A stretch of 64,000 bases of DNA from positions 1,591,001 to 1,655,000 of the forward strand of contig NZ_CP079195.1 of NCBI RefSeq assembly GCF_019263805.1. Direction: 5' to 3'. The DNA is from Polaribacter sp. NJDZ03. GTDB taxonomy: Bacteria; Bacteroidota; Bacteroidia; Flavobacteriales; Flavobacteriaceae. A model generated the notes under the pieces. It searched no databases. It saw only the letters and a list, made by a program, of their open reading frames with translations, and was not told the origin of the DNA. Of this stretch, positions 16,088-25,267 are shown piece after piece (within the stretch, counting starts at the first letter, position 1; each line of letters starts with the position of its first letter). The position numbers were made by a program, and so were the translations under genes.

Positions 16088-16170
16088 TAGCCCTGGTTGA
16101 ACTATTTGTTTGAGTTCTTTTTTGCTTTTTCAGCAAAAAGATATAGTGAAAGCAGAAAATAGCTTCAAAA
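16088..16170. repeat. 3'-end structured element, family E, copy 2
   Basis: TAGCCCTGGTTGAAC at the start and GAAAGCAGAAAATAGCTTC at the end match the element at 10160-10250; the middle poly-T/poly-A part differs. It lies in a 346-bp gap between converging genes, just before a separate terminator hairpin. The first 200 bp of the gap (15878-16087) show nothing else. Confidence 0.7.
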
Positions 16171-16208
16171 AAAACACCCTTCAAATTATAAAATCTGAAG
16201 GGTGTTTT
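16171..16208. terminator. Bidirectional terminator-like hairpin
   Basis: AAAACACCCTTC at 16171-16182 pairs with GAAGGGTGTTTT at 16197-16208. It separates the converging PAS gene and M23 peptidase gene. Confidence 0.8.
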
Positions 16209-16223
16209 CTATTTAAAAAAAGC

Positions 16224-17075
16224 CTATTCATACTTTCTTTGATACTTTACTTTTTCTTCTAAATAAACGGGGGCTTCTGTTCCGTCGTTTATTTTAAACT
16301 TGGTTTTAAGGGTTTCTCGCTTGATAATTTCTTGCTTAAAAACCTCAAAATGTAAATGAGGACCGGTTGACCAACCAATGTTTCCGCTTTTAGCAATTAA
16401 CTGACCTTTGGCTACTTTATCACCTGGTTTTACGCTAGCAGAATTGGTATCTATGTGTACGTAATCGGAGAATGTACCATCTAAATGATAGATTAAAATA
16501 TAATTATTAAACTCTAAACAGCCTTTGGTAACACATGTTTTGGTGTTATGATCTACCACCTTAATTACAACGCCTTCTCTTGCTGCATAAATATCCGTAC
16601 CAATTGGCATTAAAAAATCTAGTGCATTTTTCTTTTGATGTGTTATTGTGCCATTATAACCTTGAGATACTTTAAACTTTTTTCCTTTTTTAAAAGGAAG
16701 ATTGTAAATGTATTCTTCAACCGCAACAGTGTCTTGCTGCTTTACGGCAATAGTATCTATCTCTTTCTTTGCAAAGTCTCCGTAATTATACTTTGTTTTT
16801 GAATTGTATTTGTATCCGCCCGCTTTTATGGCTTTTAAATTTGTAATTATAAAGCCTGTGGTTCTTGCAGGAATTACGTACGTTTTAAAATTTCCGTTGG
16901 ATGTAGACAAGTTAACCAACTCTAAATCTACCTCAACCGAAACCGGACAATACTCATTGTTGTCTGCTAAAAGCTCAAATCCATTCTCTGCTTTTTTAAA
17001 ATAAGTTTTAAAATTAAGTTGAGAGAATGAATTATAAGAAATTAATAAAATGAAAATAAATAGATATTTATTCAT
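16224..17075 (-). CDS. M23-family peptidoglycan endopeptidase
   Basis: The 283-residue protein has a signal peptide (YLFIFILLISYNSFSQ), an N-terminal beta-rich region (about 20-130) and a C-terminal M23 (LytM-like) domain. The zinc site looks intact: HQKKNALDF (HxxxxxxD type) and HLHFEVF (HxH). Neighbouring blocks NNYILIYHLDGTFSDYVH and GQLIAKSGNIGWSTGPH fit the family. It probably cuts peptidoglycan cross-bridges in the periplasm. It starts 10 bp after the stop of the serine-biosynthesis fusion gene and may share its transcript. Confidence 0.92.
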   Translation of the reverse strand: MNKYLFIFILLISYNSFSQLNFKTYFKKAENGFELLADNNEYCPVSVEVDLELVNLSTSNGNFKTYVIPARTTGFIITNLKAIKAGGYKYNSKTKYNYGDFAKKEIDTIAVKQQDTVAVEEYIYNLPFKKGKKFKVSQGYNGTITHQKKNALDFLMPIGTDIYAAREGVVIKVVDHNTKTCVTKGCLEFNNYILIYHLDGTFSDYVHIDTNSASVKPGDKVAKGQLIAKSGNIGWSTGPHLHFEVFKQEIIKRETLKTKFKINDGTEAPVYLEEKVKYQRKYE

Positions 17076-17085
17076 TTACTATATA

Positions 17086-18978
17086 TTAATACAATACTCT
17101 AAATTTAATAGTCCCTTCAATTTCTCTTAAGGCTTCTAAAACTTCTTTGTTGTATTCTTTGTCTAAATCTGTAATTACATAGCCAACTTTTGGATCTGTA
17201 GACAAATATTGACCGTTAATATTTAATTCGTATTCTGCTAAAACTTTATTTATTTTAGCCATTACACCAGGTACATTTTTATGAATATGTAAAAAACGGT
17301 GTGCATTTGTTTGTCTTGGTAAACGAATATTAGGGAAATTTACAGCATCTACTGTATTTCCAGAATTCATATATGCCATAATTTTACTTGGTACAAAGTC
17401 TGCAATGTCTCTTTGTGCTTCTTCTGTACTACCACCAACGTGTGGTGTTAAAATTACGTTTGGTAAACCTTGTAACTCTGTATAAAACTCCCCATTTTTT
17501 CTTGGTTCAGAAGGATAAACATCTACTGCTGCTCCTGCTAATTTTCCGCTTTTTAAAGCGCTTGCTAAAGCATTAATATCAACTACAAATCCACGAGAAA
17601 GGTTTACTAAATGTGCACCATCTTTCATTTGAGAAATTTCTTTTTCTCCAATAAAGTTTTTGTTTGCAGAATTGTCATCAATATGTACAGTAACCACATC
17701 AGATAATGCTAATAAATCTGATAATTGATCTACTTTAGTTGCATTTCCTAAACCTAAAGTATCTTCTACGTCGTAATAATAAACATCCATACCTAAAGCT
17801 TCTGCTAAAATTGATAATTGCTTACCAATATTACCATAACCAACAATACCTAGTTTTTTACCACGAACTTCTCTAGAACCTTCTGCAGTTTTATTCCATT
17901 GCCCGTTGTGAATTTCTGTACTTCTTTGAAAAACACTACGCATTAACATAATAATTTCTCCAATAGCTAATTCTACAACAGAACGTGTATTACTGTATGG
18001 TGCGTTAAAAACAACTATTCCGCTTTCTTTACACGCTTCTAAATCTATTTGTTTGGTACCAATACAAAAAGCACTTACTACCATTAATTTTTCTGCTGCG
18101 TCTACAACTCTTTGCGTTACGTTTGTTTTAGATCGAATACCTAAAACGTGTACGTCTTTTATTTTTTCTATCAATTCATCTTCAGACAAACTTTTAGAAA
18201 CTGTTTCTACAGAAAAACCATCTGTAGACAACTTGTTAAAAGCATCTGGATGTACGTTTTCTAATAATAAAATTTTAATTCTGTTCTTTGGGTATGAGAT
18301 ATTTCTTGGCAATTTGTTTACGTATAAAAATTCATCTAAATTTGGGGCAATGTGGTCTGCGTTTTCTGTTGTTTTAATTCTAGAAACGTTTTCTGTGTAA
18401 GCAAAAAATTTGTCTGCTACACCAGCTTCTCTAGTTACATAATCGCTGTACCCATCACCAATAACTTGTATTTCTCCTTCGAGATTCATGTCTTTTAAAC
18501 ACTTTATTTTTCCGTTGTGCTGAGACAATGGGTTATTAGCATCAAAACCAATAATTTCACCATCGGCAGCAAACTCAAAAGTATTTGCATACACTCTTTC
18601 TGAAGGTATATTGTATTCTTCTACAATAGGATCTATAAATTCTTTAAATCCGCAAGAAATCACATAGATATCATCTGCAAAGTTTTCGAAAAATTCTTTG
18701 TTGCTTTCTATAGATTTTGATACTTGCTTTTTTAAAGCTGCTACTAAACCAGACAAATCTGCTTTGTTCGCTTTTAATAATTTTATTCTTCTTTCTAATG
18801 ATTCTGTGAAGGATATTTCGCCATCAATACCTAAATTGGTAATGTCAATTATTTCTTGAATAATTGCTTCTTTTTTAGGATTGTTCTTTAAGGTTATTTC
18901 TGCTAAAACATCTAATGCCTCTACCTTAGTTAAGGTACTGTCAAAATCGAAAATATAATTTCTTTTTGTGCTAATCAT
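17086..18978 (-). CDS. serA: Fused phosphoserine phosphatase-like and D-3-phosphoglycerate dehydrogenase
   Basis: A 630-residue fusion. Residues about 5-215 form a HAD phosphatase like SerB: DFDSTLT with D11 and D13, VISCGF with S108, a lysine near 157-159 and VIGDGYSD with D175. Residues about 233-545 form a SerA-type dehydrogenase: the Rossmann motif GIVGYGNIGK (377-386), R462 in NLSRGF, a Glu in PSEPR and H513 in LTPHVGG. A C-terminal ACT domain begins around 565 (HKNVPGVMAKINKVL), the usual place for serine feedback. It thus joins the first and third steps of serine synthesis. The middle step (SerC) is not in the window. Confidence 0.92.
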   Translation of the reverse strand: MISTKRNYIFDFDSTLTKVEALDVLAEITLKNNPKKEAIIQEIIDITNLGIDGEISFTESLERRIKLLKANKADLSGLVAALKKQVSKSIESNKEFFENFADDIYVISCGFKEFIDPIVEEYNIPSERVYANTFEFAADGEIIGFDANNPLSQHNGKIKCLKDMNLEGEIQVIGDGYSDYVTREAGVADKFFAYTENVSRIKTTENADHIAPNLDEFLYVNKLPRNISYPKNRIKILLLENVHPDAFNKLSTDGFSVETVSKSLSEDELIEKIKDVHVLGIRSKTNVTQRVVDAAEKLMVVSAFCIGTKQIDLEACKESGIVVFNAPYSNTRSVVELAIGEIIMLMRSVFQRSTEIHNGQWNKTAEGSREVRGKKLGIVGYGNIGKQLSILAEALGMDVYYYDVEDTLGLGNATKVDQLSDLLALSDVVTVHIDDNSANKNFIGEKEISQMKDGAHLVNLSRGFVVDINALASALKSGKLAGAAVDVYPSEPRKNGEFYTELQGLPNVILTPHVGGSTEEAQRDIADFVPSKIMAYMNSGNTVDAVNFPNIRLPRQTNAHRFLHIHKNVPGVMAKINKVLAEYELNINGQYLSTDPKVGYVITDLDKEYNKEVLEALREIEGTIKFRVLY

Positions 18979-19119
18979 TACTTAAGAATCTTGGTTGAAT
19001 TTAAGTGAGTAAATCTACAAATATAGTAGGGAATTAAGAAGCTATCTTACAGTTTTATGATATCTATTTTATTTATTCTGATAAATTAAAAATACTTCCA
19101 TAATAATAGTTTTTCAACC

Positions 19120-19941
19120 TTAAAAATTATGGAATCCTAAAAGAATTAACCACCAAACAATAGGCAATAACTCTACCCAAAAGGAACTGAAGTACTTAGA
19201 TTGTTCTTTTTCTGCTCTCATTAAGAAAATTATCAATAGAAAAAAGAAAAGCATAAAAGGAGTTTTAACCATAGCGTTGGCTGTAATTAAATATTCTAAA
19301 ACTAAAGAGAAAACCAACAGCATTAATCCTAATTTCTTTGTTTTTGCTACACCTATTTTTTTTGGGATGGTTTGTAAAGAAATAGCATCATATTTTACAT
19401 CTCTAATATCAAAAGGTAAAATTAAAACCACTACTATTAAAAACCTTTGTAACATTAAAAAAAGCACATTTAAAGTAATTTCTTTACCTGCGTCTACCGC
19501 AGGAATTAATACCGTAAAACCAGCCCAAACAAAAGCTACAATAATAACTTTTAAATAGCTTACCTGCCTTAATGACTTATCTACTCCACTTAAAAAAGGA
19601 ACTGCATACAAAACCGTTAACAAACAGAAAGGAATGGTATACAACAGTGTTTTTAAAGGAATTTGATATGCTAAGTAACACAAGGCTAAAAAACAGCAAA
19701 AGGAAAATACTTGTATATTCTTTAAGCTTTTGGTTAGACTTTTATGATGTAATTTTGCTACACCTGCATATTTTACAGAATTATACCCTGTAATAGTTCC
19801 AAAAAACATAAAATAATTTAAGTTACTATCATAAGATAAATCTAAATAAACTTCTGTAATTCTTAGTAGCGCATACACAGAAAACGCAACATGAATACTT
19901 GCATTTATATAAAAATCGAACACCTGTTTTAAAAATTTCAT
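19120..19941 (-). CDS. UbiA-like integral membrane protein
   Basis: The 273-residue protein has about eight hydrophobic helices. The segment LPFDIRDVKYD (D178, D181, D185) matches the second Asp-rich motif of UbiA-type prenyltransferases. The first motif, normally NDxxDxxxD, appears degenerate here (GYNSVKYAGVA, N54 S55), so prenyl transfer is uncertain. I chose ATG 19941 (MKFLKQVF); the frame extends upstream to 20028 but with unlikely sequence. Probable membrane protein of the UbiA superfamily with unknown substrate. Confidence 0.65.
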   Translation of the reverse strand: MKFLKQVFDFYINASIHVAFSVYALLRITEVYLDLSYDSNLNYFMFFGTITGYNSVKYAGVAKLHHKSLTKSLKNIQVFSFCCFLALCYLAYQIPLKTLLYTIPFCLLTVLYAVPFLSGVDKSLRQVSYLKVIIVAFVWAGFTVLIPAVDAGKEITLNVLFLMLQRFLIVVVLILPFDIRDVKYDAISLQTIPKKIGVAKTKKLGLMLLVFSLVLEYLITANAMVKTPFMLFFFLLIIFLMRAEKEQSKYFSSFWVELLPIVWWLILLGFHNF

Positions 19942-20197
19942 TTGACAAAAATAGGTTTTATACCAAATGAATTTAAACTGATTGATGATAAATTTATTTA
20001 TTTTTATAAATATAAAATACAAAACCAAATACCAACCTTACTTATAATTCTATTTTAGATAAAAAGAGTAACGGAAAAGACACTCATTTAATCGGTTCTT
20101 TTGATATTTATCTGAAATTATGTACATAACATTCTTTTTTGGTTGATAATTCTACCTTTTTTGCTCAAAAAATGAACTAATTATTTTATTTTTTCCC

Positions 20198-20205
20198 TAC
20201 TTTTG
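20198..20205 (+). promoter_or_regulatory. Candidate gcvP -7 box
   Basis: TACTTTTG matches the Bacteroidetes -7 consensus TAnnTTTG, about 80 bp before the gcvP start. No good -33 TTG is seen at the usual distance. The leader does not look like a glycine riboswitch. Confidence 0.4.
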
Positions 20206-20286
20206 AGACTTTTAAAACCAATTGATTTAAAGGTGATAAAACACAAACTATATCGATTGAAATAAGCCAAATCAAAACTTTATTAC

Positions 20287-23172
20287 ATGAATACAAATTT
20301 GTTTCAAAACAGACATATTGGACCTAATAAAAAGGAACAAGAAAAAATGTTATCAACGATAAAAGCAGATAGTTTAGATCAGTTAATTTACCAAACTGTT
20401 CCAGATGATATCCGTTTAGAAAATGAGTTAGATTTAGCGCCTGCTAAAAGCGAATATGAGTATTTAGCTCATATAAAAGAATTATCAGAAAAAAATAAAG
20501 TTTTTAAAACGTATATTGGTTTAGGATATCATGAGGCAATTGTGCCAAGTGTAATTCAGCGTAATATTTTAGAAAACCCAGGTTGGTATACTGCCTATAC
20601 TCCTTACCAGGCAGAAATTGCACAAGGTAGATTAGAGGCGTTGTTAAATTTTCAAACTATGGTTTGCGATTTAACAGGAATGGAATTGGCAAATGCTTCT
20701 TTGTTAGATGAAAGTACTGCTGCTGCAGAAGCAATGGCACTTTTATTTGATGTTAGAGAAAGAACACAAAAGAAAGCCAATGTAAATAAGTTTTTTGTTT
20801 CTGAAGAAGTTTTACCACAAACAATATCTGTTTTACAAACTCGCTCTACTCCTATTGGAATTGAGTTAGTGGTTGGAAACCATGAGGATTTTGATTTCTC
20901 TGATGACTTTTTCGGAGCAATTTTACAATACCCAGGTAAACATGGTCAAGTTTATGATTATACTGCTTTTGTTGCCAAAGCAAATGAAAACAATATTAAA
21001 GTAGCCGTTGCAGCTGATATTTTATCATTGGTAAAATTAAAAGCACCTGCAGAATTTGGTGTTGATGTTGTTGTAGGAACCACACAGCGTTTTGGAATTC
21101 CGTTAGGTTACGGAGGGCCTCATGCAGCTTATTTTGCAACTAAAGAAAAATATAAAAGAAGTATTCCTGGACGTATTATTGGTGTTACCAAAGATAGAAA
21201 CGGAGAGCGTGCTTTGCGTATGGCATTGCAAACAAGAGAGCAACATATTAAGCGAGAAAAAGCAACTTCTAATATTTGTACTGCACAAGTTTTATTAGCA
21301 GTAATGGCAAGTATGTACACTGTTTATCATGGTAAAAGTGGTTTACAGTTTATTGCAGATTCTGTACATAATAAAACAAAGTTAGTTGCAGATTATTTAG
21401 AAAAAGCTGGGTTTAAGCAATTAAATACTTCTTATTTTGATACTTTATTAGTAGAAATAGAATCTATTAAAGTAAAATCTGTTGCAGAGTCTTTTAAAGT
21501 AAACTTTAATTATGTAGATGATAAACATATTTCTATCTCTATAAATGAAGCAACTACACAAAAAGATTTAATGAACTTGTTTACCATTTTTGGTCAACTT
21601 AAAAAGAAATCTACTGCTGCTGATGCTGAAATTGTAGACGATTTTCATCAGATTTTAACCAAAGAATCTTTTAATGCAGATTTTGAAGTTATTACAGAAA
21701 ATATAGCAAGAAATACACCGTTTTTAGAGAACGATGTTTTTAATACGTACCAGTCGGAAACAGATATGATGCGTTATATTAAAAAATTAGAGCGTAAAGA
21801 TTTAGCTTTAAATCATTCTATGATTTCTTTAGGTTCTTGTACTATGAAATTAAATGCAGCCTCAGAAATGTTGCCTTTAAGCAACCCACAATGGGGAAAT
21901 ATTCACCCATTTGTGCCATTAAATCAAGCGGAAGGATATCAACAAGTTTTAAAAAGATTAGAGCATCAATTAAATATTATTACTGGTTTTGCAGGTACGT
22001 CTTTACAACCAAATTCTGGTGCACAAGGTGAGTTTGCTGGCTTAATGACTATTAGAGCGTATCATGAATCTAACAACGAATCTCACAGAAATATTTGTTT
22101 AATTCCTGCTTCTGCACACGGTACAAATCCTGCGTCTGCAGTGATGGCTGGTATGAAAGTTGTAGTTACCAAAACAGATGCTAAAGGAAATATTGATGTA
22201 GAAGATTTACGCGCTAAAGCAATTTTACATAAAGATAATTTAGCTGCTTTAATGGTTACCTATCCTTCTACGCACGGAGTTTACGAAAAAGCAATTAAAG
22301 AAGTTACGCAAATTATTCATACCAACGGCGGACAAGTATATATGGATGGCGCAAATATGAACGCGCAAGTTGGGTTAACAAATCCGGCAACGATTGGTGC
22401 AGATGTTTGTCACCTAAACTTACATAAAACATTTGCCATTCCTCATGGTGGTGGTGGTCCTGGAGTTGGCCCAATTTGTGTAGCTCCACAATTAGTACCC
22501 TTTTTACCAACAAACCCTGTAGTTGCTACAGGTGGCGAAAATGCAATTACAGCTATTTCTGCTGCTCCTTGGGGTTCTTCTTTAGTGTGTTTAATTTCTT
22601 ACGGATATATTACCATGTTAGGTGCCAAAGGATTAACCGATTCTACCAAGAATGCTATCTTAAACGCCAACTATATTAAAGAACGTTTACACGGACATTA
22701 TAATAGTTTGTATACTGGAGAAATGAATAGAGCTGCGCACGAAATGATTATTGATTGCCGTGATTTTAAACAAAACGGAATTGAAGTGGTAGACATTGCA
22801 AAGCGTTTAATAGATTATGGTTTTCATGCACCAACCGTTTCTTTTCCTGTTGCTGGAACTATGATGATTGAGCCTACAGAATCTGAATCTATGGCAGAAT
22901 TAGATCGTTTTTGTGATGCGATGATTTCTATTCGTGAAGAAATTAAAAATGCCTCTAAAGAGGATGATAATAATCCTTTAAAAAACGCTCCTCATACGCA
23001 AGAAATGTTAACGGCAGATGAATGGACGTTACCATACACAAGAAAACAGGCAGCTTTTCCTTTACCATATATTGCTGACAATAAATTTTGGCCTTCTGTA
23101 CGTAGAGTAGATGATGCTTTTGGAGACAGAAACTTAATTTGTTCTTGTAACCCTATTGAAGATTATATGTAG
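20287..23172 (+). CDS. gcvP: Glycine dehydrogenase (decarboxylating), P protein
   Basis: This 961-residue PLP enzyme is the P protein of the glycine cleavage system: it decarboxylates glycine and passes the aminomethyl group to the H-protein lipoyl arm. The N-terminal half starts FQNRHIGPNKKEQEKML and contains YTPYQAEIAQGRLEALLNFQ. The C-terminal half holds the PLP lysine in CHLNLHKTFAIPHGGGGPG and MKLNAASEMLPLS. Length is typical of the single-chain form. No gcvT or gcvH is nearby; in Bacteroidetes these are often elsewhere. Confidence 0.97.
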   Translation: MNTNLFQNRHIGPNKKEQEKMLSTIKADSLDQLIYQTVPDDIRLENELDLAPAKSEYEYLAHIKELSEKNKVFKTYIGLGYHEAIVPSVIQRNILENPGWYTAYTPYQAEIAQGRLEALLNFQTMVCDLTGMELANASLLDESTAAAEAMALLFDVRERTQKKANVNKFFVSEEVLPQTISVLQTRSTPIGIELVVGNHEDFDFSDDFFGAILQYPGKHGQVYDYTAFVAKANENNIKVAVAADILSLVKLKAPAEFGVDVVVGTTQRFGIPLGYGGPHAAYFATKEKYKRSIPGRIIGVTKDRNGERALRMALQTREQHIKREKATSNICTAQVLLAVMASMYTVYHGKSGLQFIADSVHNKTKLVADYLEKAGFKQLNTSYFDTLLVEIESIKVKSVAESFKVNFNYVDDKHISISINEATTQKDLMNLFTIFGQLKKKSTAADAEIVDDFHQILTKESFNADFEVITENIARNTPFLENDVFNTYQSETDMMRYIKKLERKDLALNHSMISLGSCTMKLNAASEMLPLSNPQWGNIHPFVPLNQAEGYQQVLKRLEHQLNIITGFAGTSLQPNSGAQGEFAGLMTIRAYHESNNESHRNICLIPASAHGTNPASAVMAGMKVVVTKTDAKGNIDVEDLRAKAILHKDNLAALMVTYPSTHGVYEKAIKEVTQIIHTNGGQVYMDGANMNAQVGLTNPATIGADVCHLNLHKTFAIPHGGGGPGVGPICVAPQLVPFLPTNPVVATGGENAITAISAAPWGSSLVCLISYGYITMLGAKGLTDSTKNAILNANYIKERLHGHYNSLYTGEMNRAAHEMIIDCRDFKQNGIEVVDIAKRLIDYGFHAPTVSFPVAGTMMIEPTESESMAELDRFCDAMISIREEIKNASKEDDNNPLKNAPHTQEMLTADEWTLPYTRKQAAFPLPYIADNKFWPSVRRVDDAFGDRNLICSCNPIEDYM

Positions 23173-23198
23173 AATACGTAGTGTTCTTTAAATATTTT

Positions 23199-23229
23199 AA
23201 AACCGTTTCTTTTTGAAGCGGTTTTTTTT
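23199..23229 (+). terminator. Rho-independent terminator of gcvP
   Basis: AAAACCGTTTC at 23199-23209 pairs with GAAGCGGTTTT at 23215-23225, followed by a T-run. It lies 27 bp after the gcvP stop. Confidence 0.85.
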
Positions 23230-23300
23230 GTTTTTATAATAATTTACAAGTCTATTTAACTTTTTTATCAACCTCTCATTCTTCGGAATAATAAAACGAA

Positions 23301-23348
23301 TGTCATTCCAAAATGAGCTTTTTAAAGCGATTGAGAAATCTCATAAAA
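23301..23348. repeat. Half copy of family B repeat
   Basis: TGTCATTCCAAAATGAGC and TTGAGAAATCTCATAA resemble the left half of the repeat at 4695. The matching right half is missing. The rest of the 366-bp gap between gcvP and the next gene (23349-23538) shows only AT-rich sequence. Confidence 0.5.
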
Positions 23349-23538
23349 CCCTAAAAAAGGAATTTAAAAAACCTATTCAAACTAAAAATGAGGGATATCA
23401 TAAAAAACTAAAAACAAACTATTTACCTTAAATTTAAAAGCATTATAAATTAACTTTATTCACCTAAATTTAACTCATAAACAGCATTATACGTTGCGCA
23501 TTTTTCTTACTTTTAATACTTAAAATCAAAAAAATATA

Positions 23539-25179
23539 ATGGAACATATATATAGTAAATGGCATCACCCTTACAAACCGGCAGCAAAATATAAAAAGAA
23601 AGTCGCGTATTTTAGTATGGAATTTGGTATCGATCAAGCTTTTAACATTTACTCTGGAGGTTTGGGTTTTTTAGCTGGTTCTCACATGCGTTCTGGCTTT
23701 GAATTAAAACAAAATATGATTGGTATTGGTATGCTTTGGAAGTACGGTTACTACGACCAAGCAAGAAATGATGACCAAACATTAAAAACAGAATTTAACG
23801 AAAAACACTTCGATTTCTTAGAATATACAGGCATTGAAGTAACCATAAAACTTCATGACAACCCGAATGTAAAAGTAAGAGCCTATGTTTTAAAACCAGA
23901 AATTTTTGGCACTGTACCCATGTATTTTTTAAGCACAGACGTAGAAGGAAATGACCACTTATCTAAAACGATAACCAATCATTTATATGACCAAAATCAG
24001 ATAACAAGAATCTCGCAAAGTATTGTTTTAGGTATTGCGGGAGCTAAAGTTGTAGAAGCCTTAGGAGGCGCAGACACCTATCATTTAAACGAAGGACATG
24101 CTTTACCAGCTTTTTATTATTTAAAAGACCAAGGAGTAACCAAAGAACAAATGGTATTTACAACACACACCCCAGAAAAAGCTGGAAATGAAGAACGCGA
24201 TGCGCGTCTTTTAAACAGATGTGGTTTCTTTGGCAGATCTCTTTCTGAAGAAGAATTATACAAAGAAATGGTCAATGGAGACATGATTAATTATACCATA
24301 TCTGCCTTACGAATGGCTAGAAAAGCAAATGGTGTTTCTAAACTTCATGCTATTGTTGCTAACGATATGTGGAAATATTATGAAGGTATTTGTAAAATAA
24401 TTCCGATTACAAATGCTCAAAATCAGAAATTTTGGCAAGATGAAACGATCAAAAATTCTTGGAAAAAAGGTAATGTTACTGCCTATAAAAAGAAAAAATC
24501 TGAATTAAAAAGTGAACTTTTTGAAGAGGTGTATAAACAGACCGGAAAAAAGTTAGATCCAAATGTATTAACCATTGTTTGGGCAAGACGTTTTGCGGGT
24601 TACAAAAGAGCCGATTTACTTTTACATGATTACGATCGTTTTAAAAAATTAATTAATAATGAGAAATATCCTGTACAAATTATCTGGGCAGGAAAACCAT
24701 ATCCGTTTGATTATGGTGCTATAGACACTTTTAACCATTTAGTACATCAATCTAAACAAGAACCAAATTTAGCCGTACTTATTGGTTATGAAATAGACTT
24801 GTCTAGAAAATTAAAATGCGGTTCTGATGTTTGGCTAAACACACCAAGAATTACACGTGAAGCTTCTGGTACAAGTGGAATGACAGCAGCCATGAATGGT
24901 TCTATAAATGTTTCTACAGATGATGGTTGGATTCCAGAATTTAAAAAAGACGAAGAAAACTGTTTTGTATTGCCTGCACTAGATTATAAATTACCAACGT
25001 ACGAACAAGATAAGTTAGATACTGATAATTTATATAATATTTTAGAAAACAAAGTATTGCCAACGTATTATGACGCTCCTAAGAACTGGCAAAAAATAGT
25101 ATTTAAAGCAATGGATGATGTTATTCCGGAGTTTACAACTCAAAGAATGGCTGCAGATTATTATAAAAAATTATTTTAA
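23539..25179 (+). CDS. GT35 alpha-glucan phosphorylase homologue lacking the PLP lysine
   Basis: A 546-residue protein of the short alpha-glucan phosphorylase type. Typical blocks: VAYFSMEFGIDQAFNIYSGGLG, YHLNEGHALPAFY, TTHTPEKAGNE, ARRFAGYKRADLLLHDYDRF and EASGTSGMTAAMNGS. In working GT35 enzymes the last motif reads SGMK or GNMK, and that lysine holds the essential PLP; here T449 is at the position (codon ACA, 24883-24885). Either the protein uses another mechanism or it is not a phosphorylase. Surrounding family residues are well kept, so it does not look like a decaying gene. It is monocistronic with its own terminator. Confidence 0.8.
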   Translation: MEHIYSKWHHPYKPAAKYKKKVAYFSMEFGIDQAFNIYSGGLGFLAGSHMRSGFELKQNMIGIGMLWKYGYYDQARNDDQTLKTEFNEKHFDFLEYTGIEVTIKLHDNPNVKVRAYVLKPEIFGTVPMYFLSTDVEGNDHLSKTITNHLYDQNQITRISQSIVLGIAGAKVVEALGGADTYHLNEGHALPAFYYLKDQGVTKEQMVFTTHTPEKAGNEERDARLLNRCGFFGRSLSEEELYKEMVNGDMINYTISALRMARKANGVSKLHAIVANDMWKYYEGICKIIPITNAQNQKFWQDETIKNSWKKGNVTAYKKKKSELKSELFEEVYKQTGKKLDPNVLTIVWARRFAGYKRADLLLHDYDRFKKLINNEKYPVQIIWAGKPYPFDYGAIDTFNHLVHQSKQEPNLAVLIGYEIDLSRKLKCGSDVWLNTPRITREASGTSGMTAAMNGSINVSTDDGWIPEFKKDEENCFVLPALDYKLPTYEQDKLDTDNLYNILENKVLPTYYDAPKNWQKIVFKAMDDVIPEFTTQRMAADYYKKLF

Positions 25180-25201
25180 TAAAAAACTCAATACTAAAAT
25201 T

Positions 25202-25235
25202 AAAAAGCCTTAACAATTAAATGTGAAGGCTTTTT
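25202..25235 (+). terminator. Terminator after the GT35 gene
   Basis: AAAAAGCCTT at 25202-25211 pairs with AAGGCTTTTT at 25226-25235. It may also serve the convergent YpdA-like gene. Confidence 0.8.
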
Positions 25236-25267
25236 ATATATATCAGGTTCTTTAAAAATGAAAAAAA

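Noticed and set aside
20206..20286. Glycine riboswitch before gcvP
   Set aside because: The short AT-rich leader shows none of the conserved riboswitch core or tandem aptamer layout.
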